Part shown: one piece after another, positions 1-7,902 of the stretch
How positions within the stretch are numbered: position 1 is the stretch's first letter
Layout of the letters: each line of letters opens with the position of its first letter
Notes under the pieces: generated by a model
Told to the model about the DNA's origin: nothing
Seen by the model: only the letters and a program-made list of their open reading frames with translations
Databases searched by the model: none
From: Bryobacterales bacterium
GTDB lineage: Bacteria; Acidobacteriota; Terriglobia; Bryobacterales; UBA6623
NCBI GenBank assembly: GCA_022826925.1
Contig: JAJDTX010000145.1
Coordinates: 1 to 64,000 of the forward strand
Length of the DNA: 64,000 bases
Direction of reading: 5' to 3'
Made by a program: the position numbers and the translations under genes

Positions 1-178
1 GGACGGACCCGGACCTCGCCTAACGGGATGTGCTGCGGTCCCACTCTGCGAGTTATCGCACAACCACCGCGCGTTTGTCCAGCCCCTCTCCTAACTCCTT
101 ATGCAATCCGCCCCTCGCTATCTGACATTGAAAAGCCCTGATAGAACGCAGTTGGGCCGCCCTTGCGATCCGAAAATG

Positions 179-1228
179 TTAAACATGGGCTACGACCACG
201 AAGACGAGCAGGAGCCCTTCCAGGCCGTTGGAGACGAGCAGATCGATGCGGCTCCTTAGCTGCTGTGCCTCGTCGCTCGACGTGGTGATCGAGACTCCTT
301 CGGGCAGCACCGACGCTTGCGATCCGACATAGGCGCGAACTGCCTCGGACACGTCCACAGCGGCCTGATCGCCAATCCGGTAGACCCGCACGACAACCGC
401 CGGCCTTCCGTCGAGTGTCGCCGAGACGCCGACCTCTTCAAGCCCGTCGACAATCGTTGCGACGTCCCTGAGGTAGACCTTGGTGCCGTCGCTGTTCGAA
501 CGAAGAGGAACGTTGCCGTATTCTTCCTCCGTATACGCTTGGGCCTTGGTGCGCAAGAAGATCTCCCGGCTGTCGGCAATGATCGATCCGCCCGGCAGGT
601 CGAGCGAGAAGTTACGAATCGCGTCGGCAATCTCGTCAAACGTCAGCCTCCAGCGCCGCAGCGCGCCTTCAGGCACCTCGATCGCGATCTCCCGCGCGGG
701 GACGCCCTGCAGCTTGGCCAGCGAGACACCCGGCAGGGAAGTGACCTCGTCCCTGACCCGCTCGCCCAGAGCTACAAGGGTGACGGTGTCGGTGTCCGCT
801 GAAACGATCACGCTGATCACCTGAAAGAGAGATCTGACGCGCTCGACGACAGGCTCTTCCGCCGCGTCGGGGAACCTGTCGATCCTTCCCACGGATTCCT
901 TGATCTCGTCAAAGACGCGGTCGACGTTGTAGCCGGAACGAACTTCGACCCTCACCGAGCAACGGGCCGGGTCCGCCCTCGACGCAATCGTCTCGATTCC
1001 CTGGACGCCGACCAGGGCTTCTTCAATCGGAATGCATACAGCCCCCTCCACCTCCTCGGGAGTGGAGCCGCGGTACAGGCTCTCCACTGTCACGCGGTCC
1101 GGCGAGATTTCGGGAAAAATCTCCTGTCGCGTGTTCTTGACCGCGACCATGCCGGAGACTAGGATCGCCACCATCAGCAGGTTGGCGACGATTCGGTTTT
1201 CGGCGAGCCAGGCTATCACGAGGGCCAC
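179..1228 (-). pseudogene. Truncated RND (AcrB/CusA-type) efflux pump, N-terminal third only
   Basis: The 349-residue product begins like RND inner-membrane pumps: a first membrane helix at about residues 10-28, then the porter-domain pattern including GVQGIETI and the LPGVSLAKLQG region. It reaches the start of the second membrane helix (EGLLLVFVVVAHV) and stops at TAA. Complete RND pumps are about 1,000-1,050 residues, so roughly two thirds are missing, including the proton-relay helices, and it cannot work as a pump. The 178 bases past the stop show no RND-like continuation in any frame I read, so a deletion or rearrangement junction near position 180 is more likely than a single frameshift. 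The start is GTG at 1228. No adaptor gene is recognisable upstream. The family call is firm; the pseudogene status is inferred from length. Confidence 0.8.
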
Positions 1229-2110
1229 CGGTCTCCGATCGATACGTCGAGAGCCCTAGCGGCCGGCGGGCCGCCCCGACGGTTCGCGGAATCGTTCCAC
1301 AGATCCCATCCGCCCCCGCCGTGCTGATAGCGACGATTGTCGATTACCTCGGCGTGACGGTGGCGTTCGTTTCGGTACTCGCCGCGATTCTGCCCCTGGA
1401 GTCCGCTGCGGCGATCTCGAGGCGGTCTGATGCAAACATTGTCCACAGGATGAGCGGGAAGCCTAGCGACTGTACACAATTGACACAGGACGGCTATGTT
1501 CTGTCTGTCGACTATACACAATTGACGCAGTAACTTTGCGTCTTGTGCTAGCTCTGGGACACAGTTGACACAGGGCAAGGGTTCTGTGGAGAAAGAGGGA
1601 GTGCGGATCGGCCTCCGCGTCTTGAAGCCGGACACCTTGAATCCGGAGACGGTGAAGTGCCTGGCGTTCGACGCGGCGTCCCCTTTCGGGCAACGATGCC
1701 TCGCGGCGGGCTTATGTGCATCCGCAGATGATGGTTCGCATCTCGCAAGCAGCCAGAGCACGCCAGCCATACCCTGACCTGCGCCTGTGTCAATTGTGGC
1801 CAAGCGCTAGGCGGGAAGCGCCGGGATGGCAATTCTCGGGTTCACCCTCATCGCCGCTATGCCGTCTCGCACTTGGCCATCAAAGGCGCGTCATCGTTGT
1901 CCCGCAGCGAGGATGCGAGGACTCCGGCGCCAAGATTCTGTGCGTTCTCTCGAAGCGGTTGGCAGTGCAAGACTTGGGCCTCGACGGGGGCAGTCGGGCG
2001 TGCCGGCTGCTGTCGCTGTGCAAGATCGCTCTGCGGGTCCGGCGCAGTCGAGCGTCGGAGCGGCCTTGCCAGGACTTGACCGCGCGGCGGCGGGCGGTTT
2101 CCGCTATAGA
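1229..2110. other. Long non-coding stretch between the broken RND gene and the methyltransferase
   Basis: About 880 bases hold no convincing gene on either strand; the open frames are short, overlapping and resemble no family I know. The only clear structure is the repeated ACAATTGACACAGG motif (separate entry). The segment may be debris left by a mobile element that removed the rest of the RND operon, but that is inference from its position. Confidence 0.5.
1473..1797. repeat. Four copies of an ACAATTGACACAGG motif, three phased and one inverted
   Basis: Three direct copies lie at 1473 (TACACAATTGACACAG), 1515 (TACACAATTGACGCAG) and 1558 (GACACAGTTGACACAG). Their starts are 42 and 43 bases apart, close to four helical turns. 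A fourth copy at 1784-1797 is inverted (CCTGTGTCAATTGT). Multiple phased short repeats near an end, with an inverted copy at the other side, resemble the ends of IS21-family elements, which carry several internal repeats of the terminal motif and TG/CA termini. No transposase lies between the copies. The alternative is an operator array. The repeats are seen directly; the IS21 reading is inference. Confidence 0.6.
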
Positions 2111-2116
2111 AAGGAG
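2111..2116 (+). promoter_or_regulatory. Shine-Dalgarno AAGGAG that fixes the start of the methyltransferase
   Basis: AAGGAG lies eight bases before ATG 2125. The in-frame GTG at 2116 overlaps this site and so is unlikely to be the start. Confidence 0.6.
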
Positions 2117-2124
2117 TGACGATC

Positions 2125-2721
2125 ATGACCTTTCCGTTCGACTGGGCGGCGGCGGCACTGCAAGGGGGGATCTATGTCGCAGCGCTGGCCGGCGGCCCGA
2201 GCGTCGGGCGCTTCGCCCCGGGCCCAGTGCATATGGTCGTTGGCTTCTTGATCGTCCAACGCCTTTTCGAGCTTGCAGTCAGTAGGCGAAACAGCCGTCG
2301 GCTCAAGGAGCAAGGCGGGGTTGAGTACGGCGGCCGGTGGGATTACCGCCTGATGGTGGCGCTCCATGTCGGCTGGCTGTTGGCAATCCTCGCTACGGTC
2401 GACCGAGCAACGCCAGCTGCCCCCGTGCTCGTCGGAGTTTTCGTCGCTCTGCAGATCGCGCGCCTATGGGTGATAGCTACGCTCGGGCCTATGTGGACCA
2501 CGCGAGTTATCGCCGTGCCGGGCGCCTCGCGCATCGTTACGGGGCCGTACCGCTTCGGGCGGCATCCCGTTTACGTGGTCGCGGCGCTCGAGATCGCCGT
2601 GGTCCCCCTTATGTTCGGAGAGTGGGCGCTGGCCCTCGTCGCGGCGGCCCTCAAGCTGTTGGTGCTCCGCATTCGCATTCAGATCGAGAACCAAGCGCTG
2701 GCCGAGGTCTACGGGGACTAG
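2125..2721 (+). CDS. Isoprenylcysteine carboxyl methyltransferase (ICMT)-like membrane protein
   Basis: This 198-residue protein matches the ICMT/YpbQ-like family of integral-membrane SAM-dependent methyltransferases. Several hydrophobic helices are followed by the cofactor-binding motif around GPYRFGRHPVYVV at about residues 139-151, and the N-terminal RLFELAVSRRNSRRL segment is typical of the bacterial YpbQ branch. Bacterial members methylate small lipophilic products, for instance polyketide pyrones made by type III polyketide synthases; no such synthase is visible here, so the substrate is unknown. The C-terminus ends at VYGD and looks slightly short. A second, broken copy of codons from its 3' half lies at 3599-3683, beyond the toxin-antitoxin pair. 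The ATG start is chosen for its ribosome-binding site. Confidence 0.75.
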   Translation: MTFPFDWAAAALQGGIYVAALAGGPSVGRFAPGPVHMVVGFLIVQRLFELAVSRRNSRRLKEQGGVEYGGRWDYRLMVALHVGWLLAILATVDRATPAAPVLVGVFVALQIARLWVIATLGPMWTTRVIAVPGASRIVTGPYRFGRHPVYVVAALEIAVVPLMFGEWALALVAAALKLLVLRIRIQIENQALAEVYGD

Positions 2722-2947
2722 GGAGTTCGCAGCGCAAGCAAGCGGGAACGCCTGCCTTCGCGGGCTGCAGCGACAATGCCCCGGCCTTGGTCTCCGGACC
2801 AGGCACCTCCCGACTGAAGCTCAGCCGCCTGCTTATCTTGTGGCACCGGAATGCTACGTGCGGAGCCTTCGAAATCGTGGAAAAGCCCTGTGCCTACAAC
2901 GGGTTGCCGGCCAATTGACCCTTGTGAAGTTCCGGTTGGCGATCAGG

Positions 2948-3361
2948 TCACGAGACGTGAATCGCGAGTTTCGCTCCGGTGAGCCCGAGATGGCGATCGG
3001 TCGACCAGCACACCACGGTCTTTCGTGTGCCGATCGCATGCAGACCGACCGCGTCGACGAGGGTTAGGTCTTGATCCGAGAAACGACGCATCAGTTTGGT
3101 CGCCGCTTCGATGTCGCGTGCGCCTGTTGGAATCACACGCAAGGCGTCGATGGATTCAACCATCGCAAGGAACTGCAGCGCCTTCGTGCGGTCATAGCGC
3201 TTCAGGAACCAGCCGTGTCCTTCTGCTACGACAAGCGGGCTGGTGATCAGCCGCGGTGGATCCGAAAAGAGCCTGCAGAAAAGCGCGTGCCAAGTGTCCG
3301 ACCGATCGGCGAATGCGATCAGCGCTGACGTATCCACGTACGCTTCAGGGCTTTGCCGCAT
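2948..3361 (-). CDS. PIN-domain ribonuclease toxin (VapC-like)
   Basis: A PIN-domain fold is recognisable: AYVDTSALIAFADRSD supplies the first conserved aspartate, VVAEGH the conserved glutamate, and DLTLVDAVGLHAI plus WSTDRHLGLTG the C-terminal acidic residues. The length (about 137 residues from the MRQSPEAYVD start) is normal, so the toxin looks intact. PIN toxins are Mg-dependent RNases that cleave tRNA, rRNA or mRNA and are held inactive by the cognate antitoxin. The gene overlaps the end of the upstream antitoxin, which indicates translational coupling. An ATG 15 bases further upstream is possible but deepens the overlap. Confidence 0.85.
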   Translation of the reverse strand: MRQSPEAYVDTSALIAFADRSDTWHALFCRLFSDPPRLITSPLVVAEGHGWFLKRYDRTKALQFLAMVESIDALRVIPTGARDIEAATKLMRRFSDQDLTLVDAVGLHAIGTRKTVVCWSTDRHLGLTGAKLAIHVS

Positions 3362-3569
3362 AAACGATTTCGTCAATGCGCTGGCTCGAACGGGGATCTC
3401 CTGTCTCGACCATGCCGGCGTAGCGCATCCACGGCTTCGAGTCGTCCGGAGGGATCATTGCTCGGAGCGAGCGACGCAACAGTTCGGCAAGTGAAATGCC
3501 GAGTCGGGCGGCTTCCTGCTTGGCCGCGTCGTAGTCCTCTTCGGAAAGACTGATTTGCGTCCGAATCAT
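3345..3569 (-). CDS. Ribbon-helix-helix antitoxin of the PIN toxin pair
   Basis: This 74-residue protein starts MIRTQISLSEEDYDAAKQEA, a ribbon-helix-helix DNA-binding segment in which the N-terminal strand contacts the operator. The following LGISLAELLRRSLRAMI completes the helix pair. The C-terminal part (SKPWMRYAGMVETGDP, RSSQRIDEIVY) is the usual disordered toxin-binding tail of VapB partners. It is transcribed leftward just before the PIN toxin and overlaps it. A perfect 9-base inverted repeat covers its own start codon, consistent with autoregulation by the toxin-antitoxin complex. Confidence 0.85.
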   Translation of the reverse strand: MIRTQISLSEEDYDAAKQEAARLGISLAELLRRSLRAMIPPDDSKPWMRYAGMVETGDPRSSQRIDEIVYAAKP

Positions 3570-3599
3570 GATAACATTCTACACCTAATCGTTATCATG
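3567..3599 (-). promoter_or_regulatory. Probable operator of the VapBC-like pair
   Basis: CATGATAAC (3567-3575) and GTTATCATG (3591-3599) form a perfect 9-base inverted repeat with a 15-base spacer, so the half-sites are 24 bases centre to centre. The left arm contains the antitoxin ATG. Ribbon-helix-helix antitoxins commonly bind such paired sites over their own promoter. Confidence 0.65.
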
Positions 3600-3683
3600 G
3601 GCGGCGTCGCGTTTACATCGTCGCGGCGCTCGAGATCGCCGTGGTCCCCTTAGTGTTCGGAGAGTGGGTGCTAGCGCTCGTAG
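3599..3683 (+). pseudogene. Fragment of a second ICMT-like gene, matching bases 2557-2641
   Basis: Read from 3599 the frame gives G-R-R-R-V-Y-I-V-A-A-L-E-I-A-V-V-P-L-V-F, against GRHPVYVVAALEIAVVPLMF in the intact gene; the DNA is nearly identical over about 75 bases (for example CGGCGCTCGAGATCGCCGTG in both). The similarity begins right at the outer end of the toxin-antitoxin operator and fades near 3683. No start, N-terminal half or true C-terminus is present. The simplest reading is that the toxin-antitoxin unit sits within a partial duplication of the methyltransferase gene. Confidence 0.8.
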
Positions 3684-3946
3684 TGATTGGCCGCGCGACG
3701 CACCGTCCGGTCGAAACCCAGCTGCCCGCTTTCGTTGCTTGGAGATAGTCTCGTTGGGGCGATTGAAGTTCTGATTGCGAACGCTGCTCCGGCTGCCTTG
3801 CCTCGCCTACCTCGAATTTAGCCTCGAGACTCAGGCCGTGCCGCAGGGTAGGACGTGCGGAAGGCAGCGCCGGGCTGGAAGGGCGGGGCCAAGTGGCGGC
3901 CGTGGTGAGCGTCGGGCGGGCTGCTCCCGGACACCAATGACCGCCT
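3684..3946. other. Non-coding gap before the aminotransferase
   Basis: The frame of the ICMT fragment stays open to a TAG near 3747, but the residues after 3683 no longer resemble the family. I see no other gene here. Confidence 0.4.
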
Positions 3947-3955
3947 TGCTACACT
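3947..3955 (+). promoter_or_regulatory. Extended -10 box TGCTACACT of the aminotransferase
   Basis: TGCTACACT ends 13 bases before ATG 3969, so the transcript would begin only a few bases before the start codon. No Shine-Dalgarno is present. The same layout recurs at 5222 and 13947. Confidence 0.45.
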
Positions 3956-3968
3956 CGGCGTTTTGGTC

Positions 3969-5126
3969 ATGCAGATAGCAAAGCGAATCGGACGGATGCG
4001 GGGCGAGGGCGCGTTTGAGGTCTTGGTCCAGGCCCGGGCGTTGGAGGCCACCGGCAGGGATGTCGTCCACATGGAGATTGGCGAGCCGGACTTTCCAACG
4101 CCGCCGCACATAGTCGCCGCCGGCCAGAAGGCCCTCGCCGACGGCTACACGAAGTATGGTCCGACGCAGGGCGATCCGGAACTGCGGCAGGCCATTGCCG
4201 ATTACGTTTCGTCGACCCGCGGCATCCCTGTATCCGAGTCGCAAGTGGTGGTCACGCCGGGGGCGAAGCCGATCCTGTTCTTCTCGATGCTGGCCCTGCT
4301 CGAGCCCGGCGACGAGGCGATGTACCCGAATCCGGGATTCCCCATGTATGAGTCGGTGATCGGTGCTAGCGGTGCCAAGCCCGTGCCACTGCCGCTCTTG
4401 GAGAGCCGCGGGTTCTCCATCGACTTGGACCGGTTCGCGAGCCTGCTCTCGGACCGCACCCGCCTGATCATTCTCAACTCCCCCCAGAACCCGACTGGGG
4501 GCACCATTCCCCCTGAGGACCTGCAAGCAATCGCCGACATGGTCCGCGATCGCGACCTGCTCGTCCTCTCCGACGAGATCTACAACCTCATTGCGTTCGA
4601 CGAGAAGCCCACGTCGATCGCTTCGCTGGAGGGAATGGCGGAAAAGACGATCATCCTGGACGGGTTCTCGAAGGCGTACTCGATGACCGGCTGGCGCATC
4701 GGCTACGGCGTCTACCCCCAATGGGTGGTCGATGCAATCTGCATGCTGCAGGTCAATTCCAATTCGCACACTTCCAGCTTCACCCAGCGCGCTGCCCTCG
4801 AGGCGCTGCGCGGGCCGCAAGACAGCGTGGGCGTGATGGTGCGCGAGTTCAAGCGGCGGCGCGACGTGATCGTCTCCGGCCTCAATTCGATCCCGGGCGT
4901 TCGGTGTGCGAAGCCCGGCGGGGCGTTCTATGCCTTTCCGAACATTACCGAAACAGGGATCGACGCGACTGAGCTGGCGGGGCGGATCCTGCAGGAAGCT
5001 GGCGTGGCCTGCCTGGCCGGCAACTCTTTCGGGTCATATGGCGAGGGCTACCTGCGATTCAGCTATGCGGCAGCGCTTGACCGTATCGAAGTCGCGCTGG
5101 AACGCATCCGGGATCTGCTGAGCTAG
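3969..5126 (+). CDS. Class I/II aminotransferase, aspartate/aromatic type
   Basis: A 385-residue fold-type I PLP enzyme. The PLP-binding lysine is K235 in GFSKAYSMTGWRIGYG, the NPTGG loop is at about 174-178, SDEIY at 201-205 gives the PLP-ring aspartate and tyrosine, and the substrate-carboxylate arginine is in YLRFSYA near the C-terminus. EIGEPDFPTPPHI near the N-terminus is typical of the AspB/AspC-like I-gamma group that moves amino groups between aspartate (or other amino acids) and 2-oxoglutarate. The exact donor cannot be read from sequence. The ATG at 3969 is preferred over an in-frame TTG six bases upstream. The gene appears to have its own close promoter. Confidence 0.9.
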   Translation: MQIAKRIGRMRGEGAFEVLVQARALEATGRDVVHMEIGEPDFPTPPHIVAAGQKALADGYTKYGPTQGDPELRQAIADYVSSTRGIPVSESQVVVTPGAKPILFFSMLALLEPGDEAMYPNPGFPMYESVIGASGAKPVPLPLLESRGFSIDLDRFASLLSDRTRLIILNSPQNPTGGTIPPEDLQAIADMVRDRDLLVLSDEIYNLIAFDEKPTSIASLEGMAEKTIILDGFSKAYSMTGWRIGYGVYPQWVVDAICMLQVNSNSHTSSFTQRAALEALRGPQDSVGVMVREFKRRRDVIVSGLNSIPGVRCAKPGGAFYAFPNITETGIDATELAGRILQEAGVACLAGNSFGSYGEGYLRFSYAAALDRIEVALERIRDLLS

Positions 5127-5221
5127 TTCCGGCTGGGGCCGGGCCGGACACAGCGGCGGCGGCCTGTCTTGACCGCGCCCGCGAGCGGTCGCCGGGGTGA
5201 GCTTTGGCGCGCCGCGCGGGT

Positions 5222-5230
5222 TGCTACGAT
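5222..5230 (+). promoter_or_regulatory. Extended -10 box TGCTACGAT before the pcm signal-peptide frame
   Basis: TGCTACGAT ends 11 bases before ATG 5242, which is in frame with pcm. The placement suggests translation originally began at 5242 rather than at 5341. Confidence 0.4.
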
Positions 5231-5340
5231 GTTGGCCGGCGATGGCTCGGCGCGCGGCACTCATCACCGTGACGGCGTCCGCACTGCTAGCCTAAGTCCC
5301 GGGTACTTCTGCCCAGCCCGCGGAAGATCGCTGGGAGCAT

Positions 5341-5970
5341 ATGCGCAGGCGCATGGTACGGCAGCAGATCGAGGCCCGCGGCATCCAGTCGGCGGCGGTG
5401 CTCGACGCGCTCCGCAGGGTGCCCCGCGAGCGCTTTGTTCCCGCCGAGGTTCGCGCGTTTGCAACGGACGACACCGCACTGCCGATCGGCCATGACCAGA
5501 CCATCTCGCAGCCGTACATCGTTGCCTTCATGACCGAGCTGCTCGAGCTCGAGCGGCATCACAGGGTCTTGGAGATCGGCACGGGCTCCGGCTACCAGAC
5601 TGCGGTCCTAGCGAGCCTGTGCGATTCGGTGCACAGCATTGAGATCGTTCCCGAACTGGCTGCCAGAGCCGCCCGCGCCCTAGCCGACCTCGGGTACGCG
5701 CATGCCACGGTCGAGCAGGGAGACGGTTACCAAGGCTGGGCCGAACACGCCCCGTTCGACCGCATCATCGTCACGGCGGCGCCGCGAGATATCCCGCAAG
5801 CGCTGGTCGATCAGCTGGCGGCGGGCGGACGCTTGGTGGTGCCGATTGGCCCGACTCTCGGCACGCAGGCACTGACCTTGGTGACCAAGGATGCCGCGGG
5901 CAGGCTGCGCCGCCAGCGGCGGCTGGACGTTCGGTTCGTGCCGATGGTTCGCGCCGTCGACAAGAACTGA
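5341..5970 (+). CDS. pcm: Protein-L-isoaspartate O-methyltransferase
   Basis: The 209-residue protein has the SAM-dependent PCMT core: RVPRERFVP near the N-terminus, the isoaspartyl-binding region DQTISQPYIVAFM, motif I VLEIGTGSGYQTAVLA, and later DRIIVTAA. It methylates isoaspartyl residues to start repair of aged proteins. Upstream, ATG 5242 is in the same frame and encodes a signal-peptide-like start (MARRAALITVTASALLA), then TAA at 5293-5295, then VPGTSAQPAEDRWEH leading straight into M5341. The gene therefore looks like an exported PCMT whose signal peptide is interrupted by a nonsense codon. Translation from 5341 would give a cytoplasmic enzyme, but the only possible Shine-Dalgarno there (GGGAG) is very close to the ATG. 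Confidence 0.85.
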   Translation: MRRRMVRQQIEARGIQSAAVLDALRRVPRERFVPAEVRAFATDDTALPIGHDQTISQPYIVAFMTELLELERHHRVLEIGTGSGYQTAVLASLCDSVHSIEIVPELAARAARALADLGYAHATVEQGDGYQGWAEHAPFDRIIVTAAPRDIPQALVDQLAAGGRLVVPIGPTLGTQALTLVTKDAAGRLRRQRRLDVRFVPMVRAVDKN

Positions 5971-5984
5971 CTGCGAAACCGGTC

Positions 5985-6944
5985 TCACGCAGTGCCGCCG
6001 AAGCCCGGCGGCGGGCTCGGTGGCGGAGGCTTGTGCGGGCGAGCCCTGCGCGCGGCCAGGCCGATGCCGAGCAAGACTGCGCAGAAGCCCGCAACCAGGC
6101 GGGCGGGCAGCGCCTCGCCGAAATAGGCGGAACTGAGCGTCACGCCGCTGACCGGAGTGATGAACGAGAACGCGATCACGGTGCCGGGAGTGTGCCTGCG
6201 GATCAGATAGACCCAGGCGAGCTGGCCCGCCCCTCCGACGACCAGCCCTTGAAACAGCAGGGCAGCCCAGGTCCTCCAGTCGTGGTCTGCGCGGGACATG
6301 TAGTCAGGGATCGCCTGCCAGCCCAGCAAGAAAATCGGCAGAGCCCCCACCAGCGGCCAGAAGACCGCCTTGACATAGTCGATGCGCAGCGCGAGCTGCC
6401 GGGTGTAGACCATGCGGATCGCCAGCAGCGTCGCCGCGGTCAGCACGAAAGCGTTGCCCAGCAGGGGATTGGGGGCAAGCGGGCTCTCGGTGCGCGCCGT
6501 CAGCACCCACGCCACGCCGCAGAACGCGATCACGAGCCCGGTTGCGCGCAGGAGGTTGAGCCGGTCCTCGGGCACGACCACGGCCGAGATCAGATTGGTG
6601 GTGATGGGATAGGTGTTGAACAGAATGGCCAGCAGGACCGGGGAGGTGAAGTCGGCCCCCGTCTGGTTGGCGCTGATCTGCACCGCGAAGATCACGCTGA
6701 GCAACGCGAGCGGGATCAGTTCCCCGCGCCGCGGCCGGAGGCTGATCCCTTGGACTGCGGCGAACCCCCAGATGCCGGCGCTGGCCACGGCGACGCGCAG
6801 GAAGGCGCCCAGCAGCGGCGGCATCGACAGCAGCACGACTTTGATCGCCACCGGGTTCAAGCCGCGAATCGTGGCGATCGACACGCAGGCCAGAACGGAG
6901 GCCAGCCCCAAGGGCTGGGAATTCTCGAGGTGCCTGGCTGCCAT
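5985..6944 (-). CDS. EamA/RhaT-family drug/metabolite transporter
   Basis: The 319-residue protein has ten predicted membrane helices in two EamA repeats, the second starting near LLGNAFVLTAATLLAIRMVYTRQ. Motifs such as LNPVAIKVVL at the first helix, LLAILFNTYPITTNLISAVVVPEDRL and the late VIAFSFITPVSGVTLSSAYFGEAL are typical of the drug/metabolite exporter superfamily. Substrate cannot be predicted. The C-terminus ends in an unusual proline-rich tail (HKPPPPSPPPGFG). It is last in a leftward run after selB, the CoA-binding protein and the sugar isomerase, and runs convergently against pcm with only 14 bases between them. Confidence 0.85.
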   Translation of the reverse strand: MAARHLENSQPLGLASVLACVSIATIRGLNPVAIKVVLLSMPPLLGAFLRVAVASAGIWGFAAVQGISLRPRRGELIPLALLSVIFAVQISANQTGADFTSPVLLAILFNTYPITTNLISAVVVPEDRLNLLRATGLVIAFCGVAWVLTARTESPLAPNPLLGNAFVLTAATLLAIRMVYTRQLALRIDYVKAVFWPLVGALPIFLLGWQAIPDYMSRADHDWRTWAALLFQGLVVGGAGQLAWVYLIRRHTPGTVIAFSFITPVSGVTLSSAYFGEALPARLVAGFCAVLLGIGLAARRARPHKPPPPSPPPGFGGTA

Positions 6945-7025
6945 CTTGGGCCGGCGTGTTCGGCGAGAGCGGGTCTCGCCGGCCGCGACCAGACCGGCGG
7001 TGCGGCTGCGCCGCCGGCCCGATGC

Positions 7026-7868
7026 CTAGGTGCGCCCCCAGAGGTCGCGCAGGAACCGTGTCCCGTCGATGGCGATGTCGTCCATGGATGCCGCTAGGTC
7101 GCGCCAGATCGCGGTCGCGGCGGACAATTCGGGAATGTGCGAGTTGAACGACTCGATGGTCAGCCAGCGGTCGTAGCCCAGCTCCTTGATCGCCTGCAGG
7201 ACGCCGGGCCAGTCCACGTGCCCGGAGCCCGGCGTGCCCCGGTCGTTCTCGCAGGTGTGGACGTGCATCAGATGCTTGCCGCACGTGCGGTAGGCGTCTC
7301 CGACTTGCTTGTCTTCTATGTTCTGGTGGAAGGTGTCCAGCAAGATGCCGATGCGCTCGCAATTGACCTCGTCGACGAAGCGGTAGGCGTCCGCCGCGGT
7401 GTTGAGGAAGTACGTTTCGAAGCGGTTGAGCGGCTCGACTGCCATGGTCACGTCGGCGTCGGCGAGGTCGTCGGCCAGCGCCTGGTGAAATTCCACTCCC
7501 CACTTCCACTCGTCCTCGGTGCGGCGCCGCCCGGGCAGATAGCCGACGGGCGAATGGGTCGGGCCCGCGATTTGGTCCGCGCCTGCTTCGGCAGCGGTCT
7601 GGATTACTGTCTTCCAGTGCTCGACGGTCTTGGCGCGTACGGTCGCGTCGTCGCTGATTGGATTCATGCCGTCCGGGTTGACCGAGCAGAAGTGGACGTT
7701 GAGCGCGTGCTCCGAGCAGGTCCTGCGCACCGCCGCGGTGTCGAGCTCGGAGGGCACGAAGACCGGGATCTCAATGCCGTCGACGCCAACCTCTTTCAGC
7801 TCCTCCAGCGGGTACTTGTCGGGCTCGAACGAGCCGGACCAAATGAGCGTGTTGACTCCGAATTTCAT
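7026..7868 (-). CDS. Sugar phosphate isomerase/epimerase-like TIM-barrel protein
   Basis: The 280-residue AP-endonuclease-2-type TIM barrel begins MKFGVNTLIWSGSF. The metal-site residues of the ketose 3-epimerase/hydroxypyruvate isomerase group are visible: glutamate in VAVEPLNRFE-like MAVEPLNRFE, aspartate in ILLDTFHQNIED, histidine in LMHVHTCENDRG and glutamate in WLTIESFN. Members most like this act as D-psicose/D-tagatose 3-epimerases or related sugar isomerases in the cytoplasm. There is no signal peptide. It sits between the CoA-binding protein and the EamA transporter in one leftward run, so the transporter may move a related compound, though this is only context. Confidence 0.85.
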   Translation of the reverse strand: MKFGVNTLIWSGSFEPDKYPLEELKEVGVDGIEIPVFVPSELDTAAVRRTCSEHALNVHFCSVNPDGMNPISDDATVRAKTVEHWKTVIQTAAEAGADQIAGPTHSPVGYLPGRRRTEDEWKWGVEFHQALADDLADADVTMAVEPLNRFETYFLNTAADAYRFVDEVNCERIGILLDTFHQNIEDKQVGDAYRTCGKHLMHVHTCENDRGTPGSGHVDWPGVLQAIKELGYDRWLTIESFNSHIPELSAATAIWRDLAASMDDIAIDGTRFLRDLWGRT

Positions 7869-7902
7869 GGCTTGCGCATACTCCTGACGGCGTGAGCCGC
7901 CA

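Noticed and set aside
3831-4820. Long open frame antisense to the aminotransferase
   Set aside because: It mirrors the aminotransferase codons, is rich in Arg/Gly/Ala without any motif, and has no ribosome-binding site. The sense gene is certain.
5293-5295. Selenocysteine explanation for the stop in the pcm signal peptide
   Set aside because: The codon is TAA, not TGA, so SelB-dependent read-through does not apply.
6304-7509. Long arginine-rich frame antisense or offset to the EamA and sugar-isomerase genes
   Set aside because: The low-complexity Arg/Pro/Ala composition is typical of a shadow frame in GC-rich DNA; both genes it overlaps have clear motifs.
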